Counted from the first letter of the stretch, positions 17,998-27,102 are shown. The stretch is 64,000 nt of DNA from JANXQZ01 sp038225555 (GCA_038225555.1 JBBRRB010000023.1:31135-95134); one strand, 5' to 3'. Numbers and translations are program-made. Notes: generated from the sequence alone by a model not told the origin.

Positions 17998-19237
17998 ACT
18001 CGGGTCGCTCGTTTTGGGAGTTGTTTACCTGCTGTGCATTTGCCCATCGGCTTCCGCTCAGAAGCGCCGGCCTCCACCGCCCGATCCATTTATGGACTCG
18101 AAGGTGCCGCTGTCCCTGCAAGACGTGGTCAAGATTTTAGATTTGAAATCGCCTTATCCGGAAAAACGGCTGGTCTTAGTCATTCAAAAACGACATGTCG
18201 ATTTTCCCCTGACTCGCGACAATGAAGGGACGCTGCGGACCCATGGCGCCTCGGAGCAGGTCATTGCTACCGTGAAGGGGGTCGCTCCACCGCCTCCGCC
18301 TCCGCCTCCACCTCCTCCGCCTCCGAGCGGGTCTTTGGAGGTCCATTGCGCGCCAGCCGAATGCGATATCTACATAAAGGAGACCTTGGCTGACAGCACA
18401 AAAGACGGAGCGCTTACCATCCCGAAGTTGACGCCGGGCGAATTCGCAGTCGATTTTAAGAAATCCGGCTATCTTGGCATCCAGAAGATTGTAACCGTCG
18501 TTAACGGCAAAACGGAATCGGTGAAGGTTGAACTGGAACCTGAGCACAGCACAAAGGTTAAGTTTGGTCAGCAACTATTGGACGGCATGCTGAAGAGTAT
18601 CGGAATTGCAGACCAGTCTGCGATTCCCCAAAGCCTGCAAGGAAAGGGTGCCGCCACTTGCGTTTTACGGAGTGGAAGGATCACCACTTGGAATGTTGCG
18701 GCAGGCTTTGCTTTAGGACAACGTGCGTTCCTTGACCTAAATCCTCCTAGCGGCAGCGGAAGCTTGCGGTTGCGCTGTACCGGCGAGCGCTGCGGCTCTT
18801 TCAAGAGCGCCAAATTTAAGCAATTCCAGCAGGCAGAGGTCGACGACATCGAAACCGTCTCGGCGCTGTTTGTCCGCTACCAGTTCACGGCTCTGCTAAG
18901 CCGGATTTTAAGCGGAGTTTCGTCCAATCGCCTGATTCCCGAGGCTCACTCCGCCTCACTCGTGAGCGAGAGCGAACAGCGATTGCGGCTGGAAAGCGGA
19001 GAGGAAGCCTATGAGATTGTCTTGACTCCGGACCTTCTGCCTCGAACCATAACTGAGACCAAAGGAATCCGCTCGGACTTCTCGGTGAAGTACTCCGATT
19101 TCGTGAAGTTAGGCGATGCACGTTACCCTCAGGGAACCGACGTCGAATTACCCGACGCAAAACACCACGGCATCGCGGTCAAGCTCGAGGCCGTAACACC
19201 GGGCTGGCACCCCAACGAAAAAGAGTTCGCGAAATAG
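17936..19237 (+). CDS. Secreted PEGA-domain protein with polyproline linker
   Basis: About 433 residues from ATG 17936 (ATG 17903 is possible). A signal peptide ending in CPSASAQ is followed by a domain of about 90 residues, then a run of exactly 13 prolines (codons 18287-18325). A PEGA-like domain follows (SLEVHCAPAECDIYI, then LTPGEFAVDFKKSGY and VELEP). The C-terminal 220 residues are of no family I recognise. PEGA domains occur on cell-surface proteins and next to bacterial kinases. The 62-base overlap with the kinase gene indicates coupled expression; it could be the extracytoplasmic partner of that kinase. Confidence 0.75.
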   Translation: MRLPYETLFRQLWTLSQPYIKLGSLVLGVVYLLCICPSASAQKRRPPPPDPFMDSKVPLSLQDVVKILDLKSPYPEKRLVLVIQKRHVDFPLTRDNEGTLRTHGASEQVIATVKGVAPPPPPPPPPPPPPSGSLEVHCAPAECDIYIKETLADSTKDGALTIPKLTPGEFAVDFKKSGYLGIQKIVTVVNGKTESVKVELEPEHSTKVKFGQQLLDGMLKSIGIADQSAIPQSLQGKGAATCVLRSGRITTWNVAAGFALGQRAFLDLNPPSGSGSLRLRCTGERCGSFKSAKFKQFQQAEVDDIETVSALFVRYQFTALLSRILSGVSSNRLIPEAHSASLVSESEQRLRLESGEEAYEIVLTPDLLPRTITETKGIRSDFSVKYSDFVKLGDARYPQGTDVELPDAKHHGIAVKLEAVTPGWHPNEKEFAK

Positions 19238-19254
19238 GGGTAGTAGCCACATCC

Positions 19255-19680
19255 AACCGAAAACCTCCGTTAAGGATTGCCGCCTGGAGCTGCCCGAGGC
19301 TTCCGATCTCCCCAATCTGAACCATGTTCCATGCGACAACGGCGTTGTGCAGAACCGACAGGCAGGAATGTATGCACCTGATCGCCGAATTCGCGTCCTC
19401 GCAAGAGCTTGGTAGACGCTGTTCTGGCGGGCATAGGAGCCCAGCCGATGAAGCACCAACGACGGCGAAACAATCCGCTCCTCAATCGAGGCGATCACCC
19501 GGACCGTTTCGTCCCACGCATTTCGGATCAGGTGAGGCTTGATGGTTCCCGAGAGGATGGGGTCCAGATCTGCATAGTGCTGCTGGCGATCCACCTTATA
19601 GAGGGTCTGATCCTTGATATCTTTGATCCGCGTCTGTGCGTTAAGTAAGCACTGCGCCGTTAGCGGATTACCTCGGGTTC
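19255..19680 (-). pseudogene. C-terminal remnant of a Tn3-family transposase
   Basis: An open stretch without a start encodes TRIKDIKDQTLYKVDR, ADLDPILSGTIKPHLIRNAW, VIASIEERIVSPSLVLHRL and YARQNSVYQALA, the C-terminal half of Tn3 transposases. After a frameshift near 19370 the segment VLHNAVVAWNMV continues the family in another frame. Start, catalytic part and terminal repeats are missing. It is clearly different in sequence from the Tn3 element at 61.5-63.8 kb, so it is a separate old insertion. Confidence 0.7.
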
Positions 19681-19751
19681 GCGGTTGGTCGGTGCGACGA
19701 GCCCGAGATTGCCTTCTTGATACTGGATATCAGGGTCTGCCAGCGGTTCTG

Positions 19752-21044
19752 CTAAGGAAGGTTATTGAGAAAGGCGCTCATCTCGCGCAGCACATCCGCC
19801 TCATTCGACAAGAATACGAAGTGATTCGCGTGCGACAGTCGAACGACCCGCGCTGAGGGCACACCGCTTTCAAATGCCTTGGCTTGTGCGCCTGTGGTAG
19901 CCTCGTCTCGTGCATCAGCCGCCGCACGCGCAGCATCGTCTTTAAACGGTTGCCCGGTTGTGTGAGGCACCGCATAAATAGCCAGAACAGGAACCCGGAT
20001 GTCCGTATACTTCTGCATGCCCTTCATGATCGCCTGAGTGATCGGTGGAATCTGCGCCGGCGGTTGCGCCGAAGGTGCGTCGGGCAAGTTCTTTTGCATC
20101 TCCTTCAAGTCGCGTTCAAACCCCGGCAATACAGTGGCGAGAAGCTCCTCAATTAAACGCCTGGGATCTCGCGGGCCTTTACCGGGCTGCAACTGCTCCA
20201 ACTTTTTTTCTAATTCGGCCAGATCGATTCCCAAATCACCACGCGAGCGATCGTAGTACGAGTATGAATATCCGGCTTCGAGATAGATCAGTCCTGCGAC
20301 CCTTTCGGGATGCCGCGATCCAATGGAACTCAATTCCTCGCCGCCGAGCGAGTGCGCGGCCAGCACGGGCCGGTTCAGTTTGAGTGCATCGAGTACAGCG
20401 AGGACATCGTCACCGAGACGGTCCGCCGAATACATCGCGTCCCCAGCGGGCGAAGGAGCACTGGAAGAGCCGAATCCGCGCCGTGTGACTCCGAAAACAT
20501 GGTACGTTGTGGTCAGCTTGGGCGCGAACTTGTCGAAGATGTGCGCCGAATTTCCGAGACCAGCCAATAAAACCAAGGGCCTTCCGGAGCCGCCCCAATC
20601 GAGAACCTCCAGCTTGACATTCTTGTCTACCGTAATGAACTGAACCGTATGCGGGGATGGGTCGACCCACGCAGTCTCTCTGGTGGCACGCCGTAGTTCG
20701 AGCGGCAGCGGCAGACCCTGCGTCCACGTGCCGCTGATGGATGTCGCGTCGGCGCTGAGCTTCCCCTCGAAGCTGCCGCGTATCTGGCCAATGGCAAACC
20801 TGATGTTTGAACCATCCAGGGAGAATGAATCTGCTAACATACCGGCGCCCCTATCTGGGCTCTGGTCGATACTCACTAGCGTGGCCCTCCAGCCGCCGCT
20901 ATCGCTCTTCGCGATTTGGAGGATAGTCCGAAGTTCCTGCTGACCCGCTTTGAGTGTGCCCTGCCAGTCGCCGGAAATGTCCTGTGCGCAGGTGAGTGTT
21001 GCAGTAAGTGCGCCAATCGCCATGAATTGGCTGAATCGCGTCAT
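19752..21044 (-). CDS. Secreted alpha/beta hydrolase
   Basis: 430 residues with a signal peptide (ATLTCAQ cleavage region). Residues about 22-125 form a beta-rich domain (GDWQGTL, GGWRATLVSID, GTWTQGLPLPLEL). The hydrolase core follows: PLVLLAGLGNSAHIFDKFAP, VTRRGFGSS, the nucleophile elbow AAHSLGGEE (Ser near residue 232) and the late histidine in LSHANHFVF. The substrate cannot be told; the family resembles secreted esterases common in Acidobacteria. It stands alone between a transposase relic and a membrane protein gene. A short-spaced GGGAGAT precedes its start. Confidence 0.82.
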   Translation of the reverse strand: MTRFSQFMAIGALTATLTCAQDISGDWQGTLKAGQQELRTILQIAKSDSGGWRATLVSIDQSPDRGAGMLADSFSLDGSNIRFAIGQIRGSFEGKLSADATSISGTWTQGLPLPLELRRATRETAWVDPSPHTVQFITVDKNVKLEVLDWGGSGRPLVLLAGLGNSAHIFDKFAPKLTTTYHVFGVTRRGFGSSSAPSPAGDAMYSADRLGDDVLAVLDALKLNRPVLAAHSLGGEELSSIGSRHPERVAGLIYLEAGYSYSYYDRSRGDLGIDLAELEKKLEQLQPGKGPRDPRRLIEELLATVLPGFERDLKEMQKNLPDAPSAQPPAQIPPITQAIMKGMQKYTDIRVPVLAIYAVPHTTGQPFKDDAARAAADARDEATTGAQAKAFESGVPSARVVRLSHANHFVFLSNEADVLREMSAFLNNLP

Positions 21045-21156
21045 AACTTTTATCTCCCTTTTCGAAACTGTGCTGTGCTCCTGCTTCCAGCACTGCGCTC
21101 CTAGGTTCCGTCGGTTAATCGCAGGAGATCGGCGGTCAATATCCTGTCGCCCAGCA

Positions 21157-21756
21157 TTACCGGCTGTTCTCTTTCTCGATAGCGTTCAAGGCGTCGATCT
21201 CGCGCCGGAAGTCGCGCTGCTGCCGCACCCTGACGACGAAGAAGTACCCGGCGATCCACACGACTACGAGCGTCAGGAAGGGCATCCCCTTCGTGAAGAC
21301 TTCCTTGCCAGCAACTGCCACCAAGCCCAAAATAATCGCGCTGATGGCCATCAGCACCGGCCCGAACCACCACAGCAGGATGCGACGAAAATGATCACGC
21401 CGCCGCTCGATCTCTCGCCGGCAAAACTCGACCCCAGCGCTGAAACCCGTGTCTCCCGGCATCGGTCCAGACCACTTTCCCCGATTCAGAAAGTACACCC
21501 CGGCGAGACTCCAGACAAGCGCAAAGGCGAATAGGGGATGCAGCACCTTTTGCAGCGCTGGGAACTCTTTTATGCAGAAGACATAGCAGAAGGCAACCAT
21601 GAGCGGCCCGGCCAGCGTCCTCAGCAGCTCCCGGCGCGTCTTTGAGTGAAGTTCCCGCGCTTTCTGTCGAATCTGTTCCAATGTCAGTGTTGATGCCTCT
21701 ATTGACTGGCTTCGCCAAATTGTTTTCGGGTCATCGCCAGGAAAATCACCCCGCAT
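21157..21756 (-). CDS. Four-helix membrane protein coupled to a sigma factor
   Basis: 199 residues, with four membrane segments at about 48-62, 74-89, 129-150 and 156-176, a charged N-terminal segment and a cytoplasmic tail (RREIDALNAIEKEN). I do not recognise the family. Its start overlaps the end of the sigma factor gene by 11 bases, which is the usual place for an anti-sigma factor or sensor. No zinc-binding anti-sigma motif is visible, so that role is an inference from position only. Confidence 0.65.
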   Translation of the reverse strand: MRGDFPGDDPKTIWRSQSIEASTLTLEQIRQKARELHSKTRRELLRTLAGPLMVAFCYVFCIKEFPALQKVLHPLFAFALVWSLAGVYFLNRGKWSGPMPGDTGFSAGVEFCRREIERRRDHFRRILLWWFGPVLMAISAIILGLVAVAGKEVFTKGMPFLTLVVVWIAGYFFVVRVRQQRDFRREIDALNAIEKENSR

Positions 21757-22285
21757 GACTGCCTCCTTCGTGAAACCCCTTCGCCAAAACGGTTTTGATC
21801 CGGTGAATCCTCATGGCCACATTGACGGGCGACAGCCCCGTGATTTCGGAGATCGAAGCCGCGTCCATGTCTTCGAGATAGGAGATGATCACCTGCCGGT
21901 CGAGCGGCTTAAGCCGCTGGATCAATGCGGATAGCCGGTTCAGATTAATGCGTTGATCGGCGGCGATCTGCCCCTGGCCTTTGTCCGTAAGCAGTTCGAG
22001 TTCTTCCAGACCCACAAGAGTCGAAAAGACCCGCCTTTCTCGAATGACATGGGAGGCCGCGACGTGGTGAGCGACGCGATAAGTCCAGGTCCGCAGCGAA
22101 CAGCGGGCATCGTACCGCAGGAAACTGCGCCACAACTGAAAGTGAATGTCCTGGCTCAGGTCGCGGCGCTTTTCCGGGTCGGCTTCGTAGGCGCTCGCGA
22201 GCCGCTCGAGTGAAGGACCGTATTGGGCCAGAGCGTCCCTGTACAGGGCATCCTGATTCGCTTGTCCGCTCGAGATGGACTCCAT
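21746..22285 (-). CDS. ECF-type RNA polymerase sigma factor
   Basis: About 179 residues from the ATG at 22285 (GTG 22294 also in frame). Region 2 contains DLSQDIHFQLWRSF and SLRTWTYRVAHHVAASHV. Region 4 contains LKPLDRQVIISYLEDM and ISEITGLSPVNVAMRIHRIK, a clear sigma helix-turn-helix. It is cotranscribed with a downstream membrane protein that overlaps it by 11 bases. Targets are unknown. Confidence 0.88.
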   Translation of the reverse strand: MESISSGQANQDALYRDALAQYGPSLERLASAYEADPEKRRDLSQDIHFQLWRSFLRYDARCSLRTWTYRVAHHVAASHVIRERRVFSTLVGLEELELLTDKGQGQIAADQRINLNRLSALIQRLKPLDRQVIISYLEDMDAASISEITGLSPVNVAMRIHRIKTVLAKGFHEGGSHAG

Positions 22286-22332
22286 TCGTCCCACACCTAG
22301 GTAGTCGTTGGGAACAGAAGTTTCTAACAGAT

Positions 22333-22632
22333 TTAGGCAAAAACTTCAGGCTGCCCCTTGCGAAAGATAAGCTCGTCGGTGGTTCCAAGCGTTACACACA
22401 CGTCCGGAATGCGGAAGCGAGTCGCCGTCGTTTGGACCCGCTGCTCCGTCCAGACTCGAATTCCCCAGCGCTCGCGGCGCATTCCCAAATAAACAATAAA
22501 TTCGGTTTGCAATCCGCTATGCGGGCGCTCTCCCAAATTTCGCTCCTCGATATGATCGTCCACATAATCGCAATCCGGCGAATAGTCGGTGGTGAGATAC
22601 TCCTCGACGGATACGGCTGTCACGTTGGCCAT
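22333..22632 (-). pseudogene. Truncated Uma2-family (DUF820) nuclease
   Basis: From ATG 22632 the frame has the Uma2 N-terminal half: VSVEEYLTTDYSPDCDYVDD, ERNLGERPHSGLQ, then RVQTTATRFRIPDVCVTLG. It stops after about 100 residues, where intact relatives in this window (about 170-180 residues) continue with the catalytic IEILSPDD and WIVDP motifs. Those are missing, so it should be inactive. It is divergent from the kinase gene at 22734. Confidence 0.7.
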
Positions 22633-22733
22633 AGCGTCATTGTATGCGTATCCTCTCCCATCCTCTCGGGTGCAGGACAGAAAAATAACTGTCATGCGGC
22701 CTGATCTGCTAGTCTCAGGGATCGGAGGATGCA

Positions 22734-25592
22734 GTGGAAGGCCGGATCGGAAAGTACGAAATTCAGACCGAGTTAGGAAGGGGCGGCTTTGGTCGCGTCT
22801 ACCGCTCTTACGATCCGGCGGTGGGCCGTCCCGTAGCCATTAAAGTACTGACCTCCGAAGGCGAGCCCGAATTGCTTGCAAGATTCCGCGCCGAAGCGGG
22901 GATGACCGGGAAACTGCAGCACAAGAACATAGTGACAGTGTTCGACTGCGGCGAGCAGAACGGTTCGCCCTACATTGTCATGGAATATCTCGAGGGTGAG
23001 AATCTTCAGAGCATCCTTCAGTCCAAGAGGAACTTGGGCCTGCTCGAGAAAATGCGCATTATCTATCAAATTGCGGAAGGGCTGCACTATGCGCATGAGT
23101 CGGGAGTGATCCACCGGGATGTGAAGCCAGCCAACATAATGCTGCTTCCGAACGGCACCGTCAAGATCATGGATTTCGGGATTGCCCGGCTGGTGAACGG
23201 GCAGTCCACCCGGACCAGGTCCGGCGATCTGATCGGCACAACCTCCTATATGGCCCCGGAACAGTTTCGGGGAGCGGAGGCCGATGTCCGCTCGGATATT
23301 TTTGCCTACGGAGTTATCTGTTATGAGTTGTTGAGCGGGGTGCATCCCTTTCAGGCCAACGCGGTAAGCGCCATAATCTACCGCATCATGTCTGTGGAGG
23401 CGCAGCCGCTGCGCGAAATTTTCCCGGAGTGCCCGGAACCCCTGGATCATTTGATCCATCGCGCCCTGGCGAAAGATAGAGATCGGCGGTATGCCAGCCT
23501 CGACGACGTGCTCATAGACGCCGAACCGATCGTCTTGGATCTTCGGCGGGAGCAAGCGGTCCGCTTAATGCTCGAAGTGCACACGCTGATCGATCAGAAA
23601 GAGTTCGACCGCGCCAATTCGAAACTGAAACAAGCGCTGGAGTTGGACCCGTTGAACCGCGATGCCCGCCGCGTCAAAGACAGCCTGCGGGACGAGCGTA
23701 ACCGTCGGCTGCTCGAAGAAAATATACAGTCTCTCGAGCGCGAGGGATCGGACAAGCTGGCTCAAAGACAGTTCCCCGACGCGCTGCAGAGTTTCGAAAC
23801 GGCATTGCGTTTAAAGCCGGGCGACAGCAGGCTGCAGGCCAGGGTCGCCGACAGCCGCGCTCGCATGCTCGCCAACCGCGAAGCGAGCCTGCTGCTTTCG
23901 GAGGCGAAGCGCGAATCTCAGAATCAGCGCTTCCCAGAAGCGAAAGCCTTGGCGATACAGGCCATGGCTGCCGATCCCGACCACCCGCAGGGGCCGGCTC
24001 TCATCAAGCATTTAGAGGATGAGATCGACCGGGCCGAAAATGAGAAGCGTCTGCAGGCCGGCATCGACGAATCGGAACGCTTGCTTCTCGAGGGCGATTA
24101 CGATGGCGCAATGGCGGCGCTGCGGGCGCTCGAAAGCGTGTCTTCTACTGGATCGCTTTCGGGATCGCTGCAGATCGGGGAATTTCAGAACCGAATTCGA
24201 GCCCGACAGATGGAGGATGCTCGCCGCAAGCGCCTGGACCGCCTCGAATCCGAAGTCTCGAGAGCTCGAGTGCTAGTGAGCGACGGCCGGCACGCGAGCG
24301 CCCTGGAGGTGCTTGACGCGCTGCAAGGCGACTTCCCCGGAGTCTCTGCGATCAAGAATCTCAGAGCATCGATTCAGGAGCAGCTCGCTGCCGGGCAAAG
24401 GGCGACGAGCCTGACGAACACACTTGAGCAAGCCCGCGGCCTGCTGGCGTTAAAAGATTTTCCCAAAGCAGTGTCGTTGCTCGAAGGCGGCCTCAACACT
24501 TTCCCCGACGATGGCGGATTGCAAGGTCTGCTGGAAGCGGCAAAGGCTCTGAACCGGGATGCCGATCGCCAAAAAAGCCTGTTGGAGATCGGTGCCAAGG
24601 GACAGTCCTTGCGCAAACAAAACCGGCTGGAAGATGCCCTCGATCTTTTGGGGAACGGGCTGCGAATGCATGGAAACGACGCAATTCTGTCGGACATGTG
24701 CCGCGGGATCACGATGGACCTGGAAGACCGCCGGTCCTGCGATCGGCTGCTGCGCTACAGGTCGGCCGCCTCCGATCTGCTGACGTCGGGATCCGTTGCG
24801 GACGCCCTCGCAACACTGCGGGAAGCCAGCACGCATTACCCCGCCGAGCCCTCGCTTGAATTGCTGCTCGCGACCGCTGAGGAGCACTTCGCCAAGCAAA
24901 GCGAGCAAGAGATCGTAGCGTCGATCCTGCGCGCTTCCACGGATCGGGAAAATACTGGAGATCTCGCGGCCGCATCGAAGGAGATCGCCGAAGGATTACG
25001 ACTCCTGCCCGCTTCCAAAGAGCTGCTGCTCGCCTCCGCAAATCTGCGCACGAAAATCCAGTCCGCCGAACGGGAAAGCGGGATTCAGCGGCTCGCGTCC
25101 GAGATCCGGCAATACATGGATAGCGGAGAGTGGGAGCAGGCTGGTTCTTCAGCCGCTGCGGCTAAACAGGAATATCCCGACCAGATCGTGTTCGATGAAC
25201 TGGCCACGCAAATTCAAACCCGGCAACGCGCGGCTGAAACGGAAAAAGCCATGACAGCGGTTCGCCAATTTTTACAGAGCGGAGATCTTGAATCGGCTGC
25301 GATCGCGCTGGCCAAACTGGAGCCAGCCTACGGTTCCGATGAAATCTGGAAGGCCGAGAAGAGAAACCTGGACCTGCGACTTGCTGACCTGGCGTCGAAA
25401 GACTCCGCAGGGCCTGTGACCTCGAAAGCACCCCCTTCGACCGGCGATGAGGGGGTCCCCAAGCGCCGTGTCGTGTTTGCTCCAGGCGCAAAGGTGCGCC
25501 CCGTTCCTCGCTTCTGTCTGGGTTGTAAAGCGGCGCTTCCCGACCGCGCCCGTTTTTGCGATACCTGTGGAAAGGCCGCCTCGCTCGGGTAA
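22734..25592 (+). CDS. Large soluble Ser/Thr kinase with TPR-like repeats and C-terminal zinc ribbon
   Basis: 952 residues, starting at GTG 22734. The kinase domain (1 to about 265) has LGRGGFGRVY, K37 (VAIK), HRDVKPAN with D128, DFG at 146-148 and MAPEQF, so it is predicted active. Residues about 280-900 are successive helical repeats of the TPR type (for example KDFPKAVSLLEGGL, NRLEDALDLLGNGL). A two-CxxC zinc ribbon (FCLGCK and FCDTCG) ends the protein. No membrane segment is visible, so it is probably cytosolic. It resembles the 1508-residue kinase at 39.7 kb, which has the same order but adds a membrane anchor. A copy of its last 300 bases recurs at 26.5 kb. Confidence 0.88.
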   Translation: MEGRIGKYEIQTELGRGGFGRVYRSYDPAVGRPVAIKVLTSEGEPELLARFRAEAGMTGKLQHKNIVTVFDCGEQNGSPYIVMEYLEGENLQSILQSKRNLGLLEKMRIIYQIAEGLHYAHESGVIHRDVKPANIMLLPNGTVKIMDFGIARLVNGQSTRTRSGDLIGTTSYMAPEQFRGAEADVRSDIFAYGVICYELLSGVHPFQANAVSAIIYRIMSVEAQPLREIFPECPEPLDHLIHRALAKDRDRRYASLDDVLIDAEPIVLDLRREQAVRLMLEVHTLIDQKEFDRANSKLKQALELDPLNRDARRVKDSLRDERNRRLLEENIQSLEREGSDKLAQRQFPDALQSFETALRLKPGDSRLQARVADSRARMLANREASLLLSEAKRESQNQRFPEAKALAIQAMAADPDHPQGPALIKHLEDEIDRAENEKRLQAGIDESERLLLEGDYDGAMAALRALESVSSTGSLSGSLQIGEFQNRIRARQMEDARRKRLDRLESEVSRARVLVSDGRHASALEVLDALQGDFPGVSAIKNLRASIQEQLAAGQRATSLTNTLEQARGLLALKDFPKAVSLLEGGLNTFPDDGGLQGLLEAAKALNRDADRQKSLLEIGAKGQSLRKQNRLEDALDLLGNGLRMHGNDAILSDMCRGITMDLEDRRSCDRLLRYRSAASDLLTSGSVADALATLREASTHYPAEPSLELLLATAEEHFAKQSEQEIVASILRASTDRENTGDLAAASKEIAEGLRLLPASKELLLASANLRTKIQSAERESGIQRLASEIRQYMDSGEWEQAGSSAAAAKQEYPDQIVFDELATQIQTRQRAAETEKAMTAVRQFLQSGDLESAAIALAKLEPAYGSDEIWKAEKRNLDLRLADLASKDSAGPVTSKAPPSTGDEGVPKRRVVFAPGAKVRPVPRFCLGCKAALPDRARFCDTCGKAASLG

Positions 25593-25621
25593 TTGCGCTG
25601 CCCCCGATGAGCGTGTCCGCC
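25319..25621 (+). repeat. Duplicated block A, copy 1 (kinase 3' end)
   Basis: The final part of the kinase gene plus about 30 bases beyond its stop recurs at 26502-26794 with roughly a dozen differences by eye. This copy is the functional one, in frame with the kinase. Identity ends just after the shared GCGTGTCCGCCA. Confidence 0.8.
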
Positions 25622-25659
25622 ACTGGCAATGTGCAACACAAGTGTATTATCTTTGGGGT

Positions 25660-25899
25660 ATGCGGTCCATAACATCCAGTTTTCGCATCAGCGAGGAATT
25701 GAACCGACGCTTATCGGACGCTGCCGAACGCTGCGGAAATGGAAAGAATGCGATCATCGTCGAGGCACTCTCGAGGTACTTGGTTGCGATTGATCGGGAC
25801 TGGCTTGCCACCGAGGCCCGGCGTCAGTCCGAACTTGTCTCGCGAAATGAGCGCGAAGCTGGCTGGTACGAAATGGCAGATACATCTGGATGGAAATAA
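25660..25899 (+). CDS. Ribbon-helix-helix antitoxin of a MazF pair
   Basis: 79 residues from ATG 25660. The start SITSSFRISEELNRRLSDAA and KNAIIVEALSRYL are a MetJ/Arc-type ribbon-helix-helix, followed by a short acidic toxin-binding tail. It overlaps the MazF-like gene by 10 bases, the normal antitoxin-toxin arrangement. It should bind DNA upstream of itself to autoregulate. Confidence 0.82.
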   Translation: MRSITSSFRISEELNRRLSDAAERCGNGKNAIIVEALSRYLVAIDRDWLATEARRQSELVSRNEREAGWYEMADTSGWK

Positions 25900-26219
25900 A
25901 GCGCGGGGATATAGTCATTTGCGTGGCCCCTGGAGACTACGGCAAACCCCGACCTGCGGTGGTGGTTCAGTCCGATCTTTTCAACAATACGCATTCCAGC
26001 ATTGTGATCTGCCTGATCACAACTCATTTGGAAGATGCTCCCCTTTTTCGCATCTCCGTGCCACCCGGCGGAGCAACGGGTTTGAAAGAAGACTCCCAGG
26101 TTATGGTGGATAAGGCCATCGCAGTCCCGAAAAGCAAGATCGCTTCCCGAGCCGGATCATTGAGCCCGGACCAAATGAAGGAACTTGACGGCGCATTGCG
26201 GTTGTGGTTTGAGTTATAA
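25890..26219 (+). CDS. MazF/PemK-family endoribonuclease toxin
   Basis: 109 residues: IKRGDIVICVAPGDYGKPRP, AVVVQSDLFN, SSIVICLITTHL, then SQVMVDKAIAVPKSKI, which together form the MazF/PemK core. The family cleaves mRNA. Residues IRRG-D and the TTHL segment match sites usually used for RNA binding. The gene is coupled to the RHH antitoxin. The last 100 or so bases recur in diverged form at 29.46 kb. Confidence 0.85.
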   Translation: MEIKRGDIVICVAPGDYGKPRPAVVVQSDLFNNTHSSIVICLITTHLEDAPLFRISVPPGGATGLKEDSQVMVDKAIAVPKSKIASRAGSLSPDQMKELDGALRLWFEL

Positions 26220-26228
26220 AGCTCTCTG
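26130..26228 (+). repeat. Duplicated block B, copy 1 (mazF 3' end)
   Basis: The 3' end of the mazF gene and its stop, followed by AAGCTCTCTG, recurs at 29463-29561 with more differences than block A has. Together with block A it suggests that kinase-tail/antitoxin/toxin DNA was once duplicated in tandem. Confidence 0.7.
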
Positions 26229-26313
26229 GCCGACCGCGAGTACCTGCTCTAATTCCGCAAACGCGCCAAATACAGGAAGATTAGTTCCCCGCCGCCGTTT
26301 CACGTCACGGGTT

Positions 26314-26497
26314 CTATTCACGCCGGTTGTCTTCGCCCGTGGCCGACTCCCAGTTTTGGAGCACCGTGATCTCCGATTTGTCCGATGACGCCACCGTTGA
26401 AATCAGGAACCGTTGGCCGTCCTTGGACACTTCGAACCCGACAGCAGCATGCATGGCGGCTCGGGCCTCTGGGCTGATCGCGAATAAAGGCACAGGT
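26314..26497 (-). pseudogene. C-terminal fragment of a TolB/PD40-like propeller protein
   Basis: On the minus strand the frame ends at a TAG (26314-26316) and encodes ARAAMHAAVGFEVSKDGQRF, then SEITVLQNWESATG, the terminal pattern of WD40-like/TolB propellers often fused to kinases in Acidobacteria. It breaks off at about 26498, exactly where duplicated block A starts, so the join is a rearrangement boundary. Confidence 0.5.
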
Positions 26498-26501
26498 GAG
26501 C

Positions 26502-26794
26502 CAGCCTACGGTTCCGATGAAATCTGGAAGGCCGAGAAGAGAAACCTGGACCTGCGACTTAACCTGGCACCGAAAGACTCCGCAGGGCCTGTGACCTCGA
26601 AAACACCCCCTTCCACCGGCGATGAGCGGGCCCCAAGCGCCGTGTCGTGTTTGCTCCAGGCGCAAAGGTGCGCCCCGTTCCTCGCTTCTGTCAGGGTTGT
26701 AAAGTGGCGCTTCCCGACCGTGCCCGTTTTTGCGATACCTGTGGAAAGGCCGCCTCGCTCGACTAATTGCGCTGCCCCCGATGAGCGTGTCCGC
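26502..26794 (+). repeat. Duplicated block A, copy 2 (relic of the kinase 3' end)
   Basis: Nearly identical to 25319-25621 but with a three-base deletion and a one-base deletion (GAGCGGGCC for GAGGGGGTC), so it is out of frame and not a gene. It is joined on its left to the TolB-like fragment and on its right to unrelated sequence leading to the resolvase relic. Confidence 0.75.
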
Positions 26795-27026
26795 CAGGCG
26801 CTCAATAACAGGCGGGTACCCGCAGTGAAGTTAATATGGGCGTTCTATTACCTGTATGCTAGCGGCATTGCCGGATAACTGAATATCGGATAGGCTCAGG
26901 GTGTAGCGCCGGATCAGGTCGTCTTGATTGTCGGGCAGAGCCAGTTAAACTTTCGCGTTCGGAAGCGGAAAGGATGGAGCGACGGGGCATGGTGCTCCTC
27001 TTGCAATCGAATGCTCAGCTTCTCTG

Positions 27027-27088
27027 TTCTCACAAACCGTTCTCAAATGCTATTCTCAACCAGCTCACGAATTCATGAGTTTTGAGAA
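27027..27088. repeat. TTCTCA iterons upstream of the resolvase relic
   Basis: TTCTCA occurs at 27027, 27040 and 27053, exactly 13 bases apart, and its complement TGAGAA at 27083-27088. The array ends 14 bases before the resolvase start codon. This is the position of a res site or a resolvase operator. Confidence 0.55.
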
Positions 27089-27102
27089 GATAGGAGACTC
27101 TC

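Noticed and set aside
18287..18325. Proline-codon run in the PEGA gene as a possible repeat element
   Set aside because: It is a coding low-complexity linker of 13 prolines; in-frame and unlikely to be a mobile repeat.
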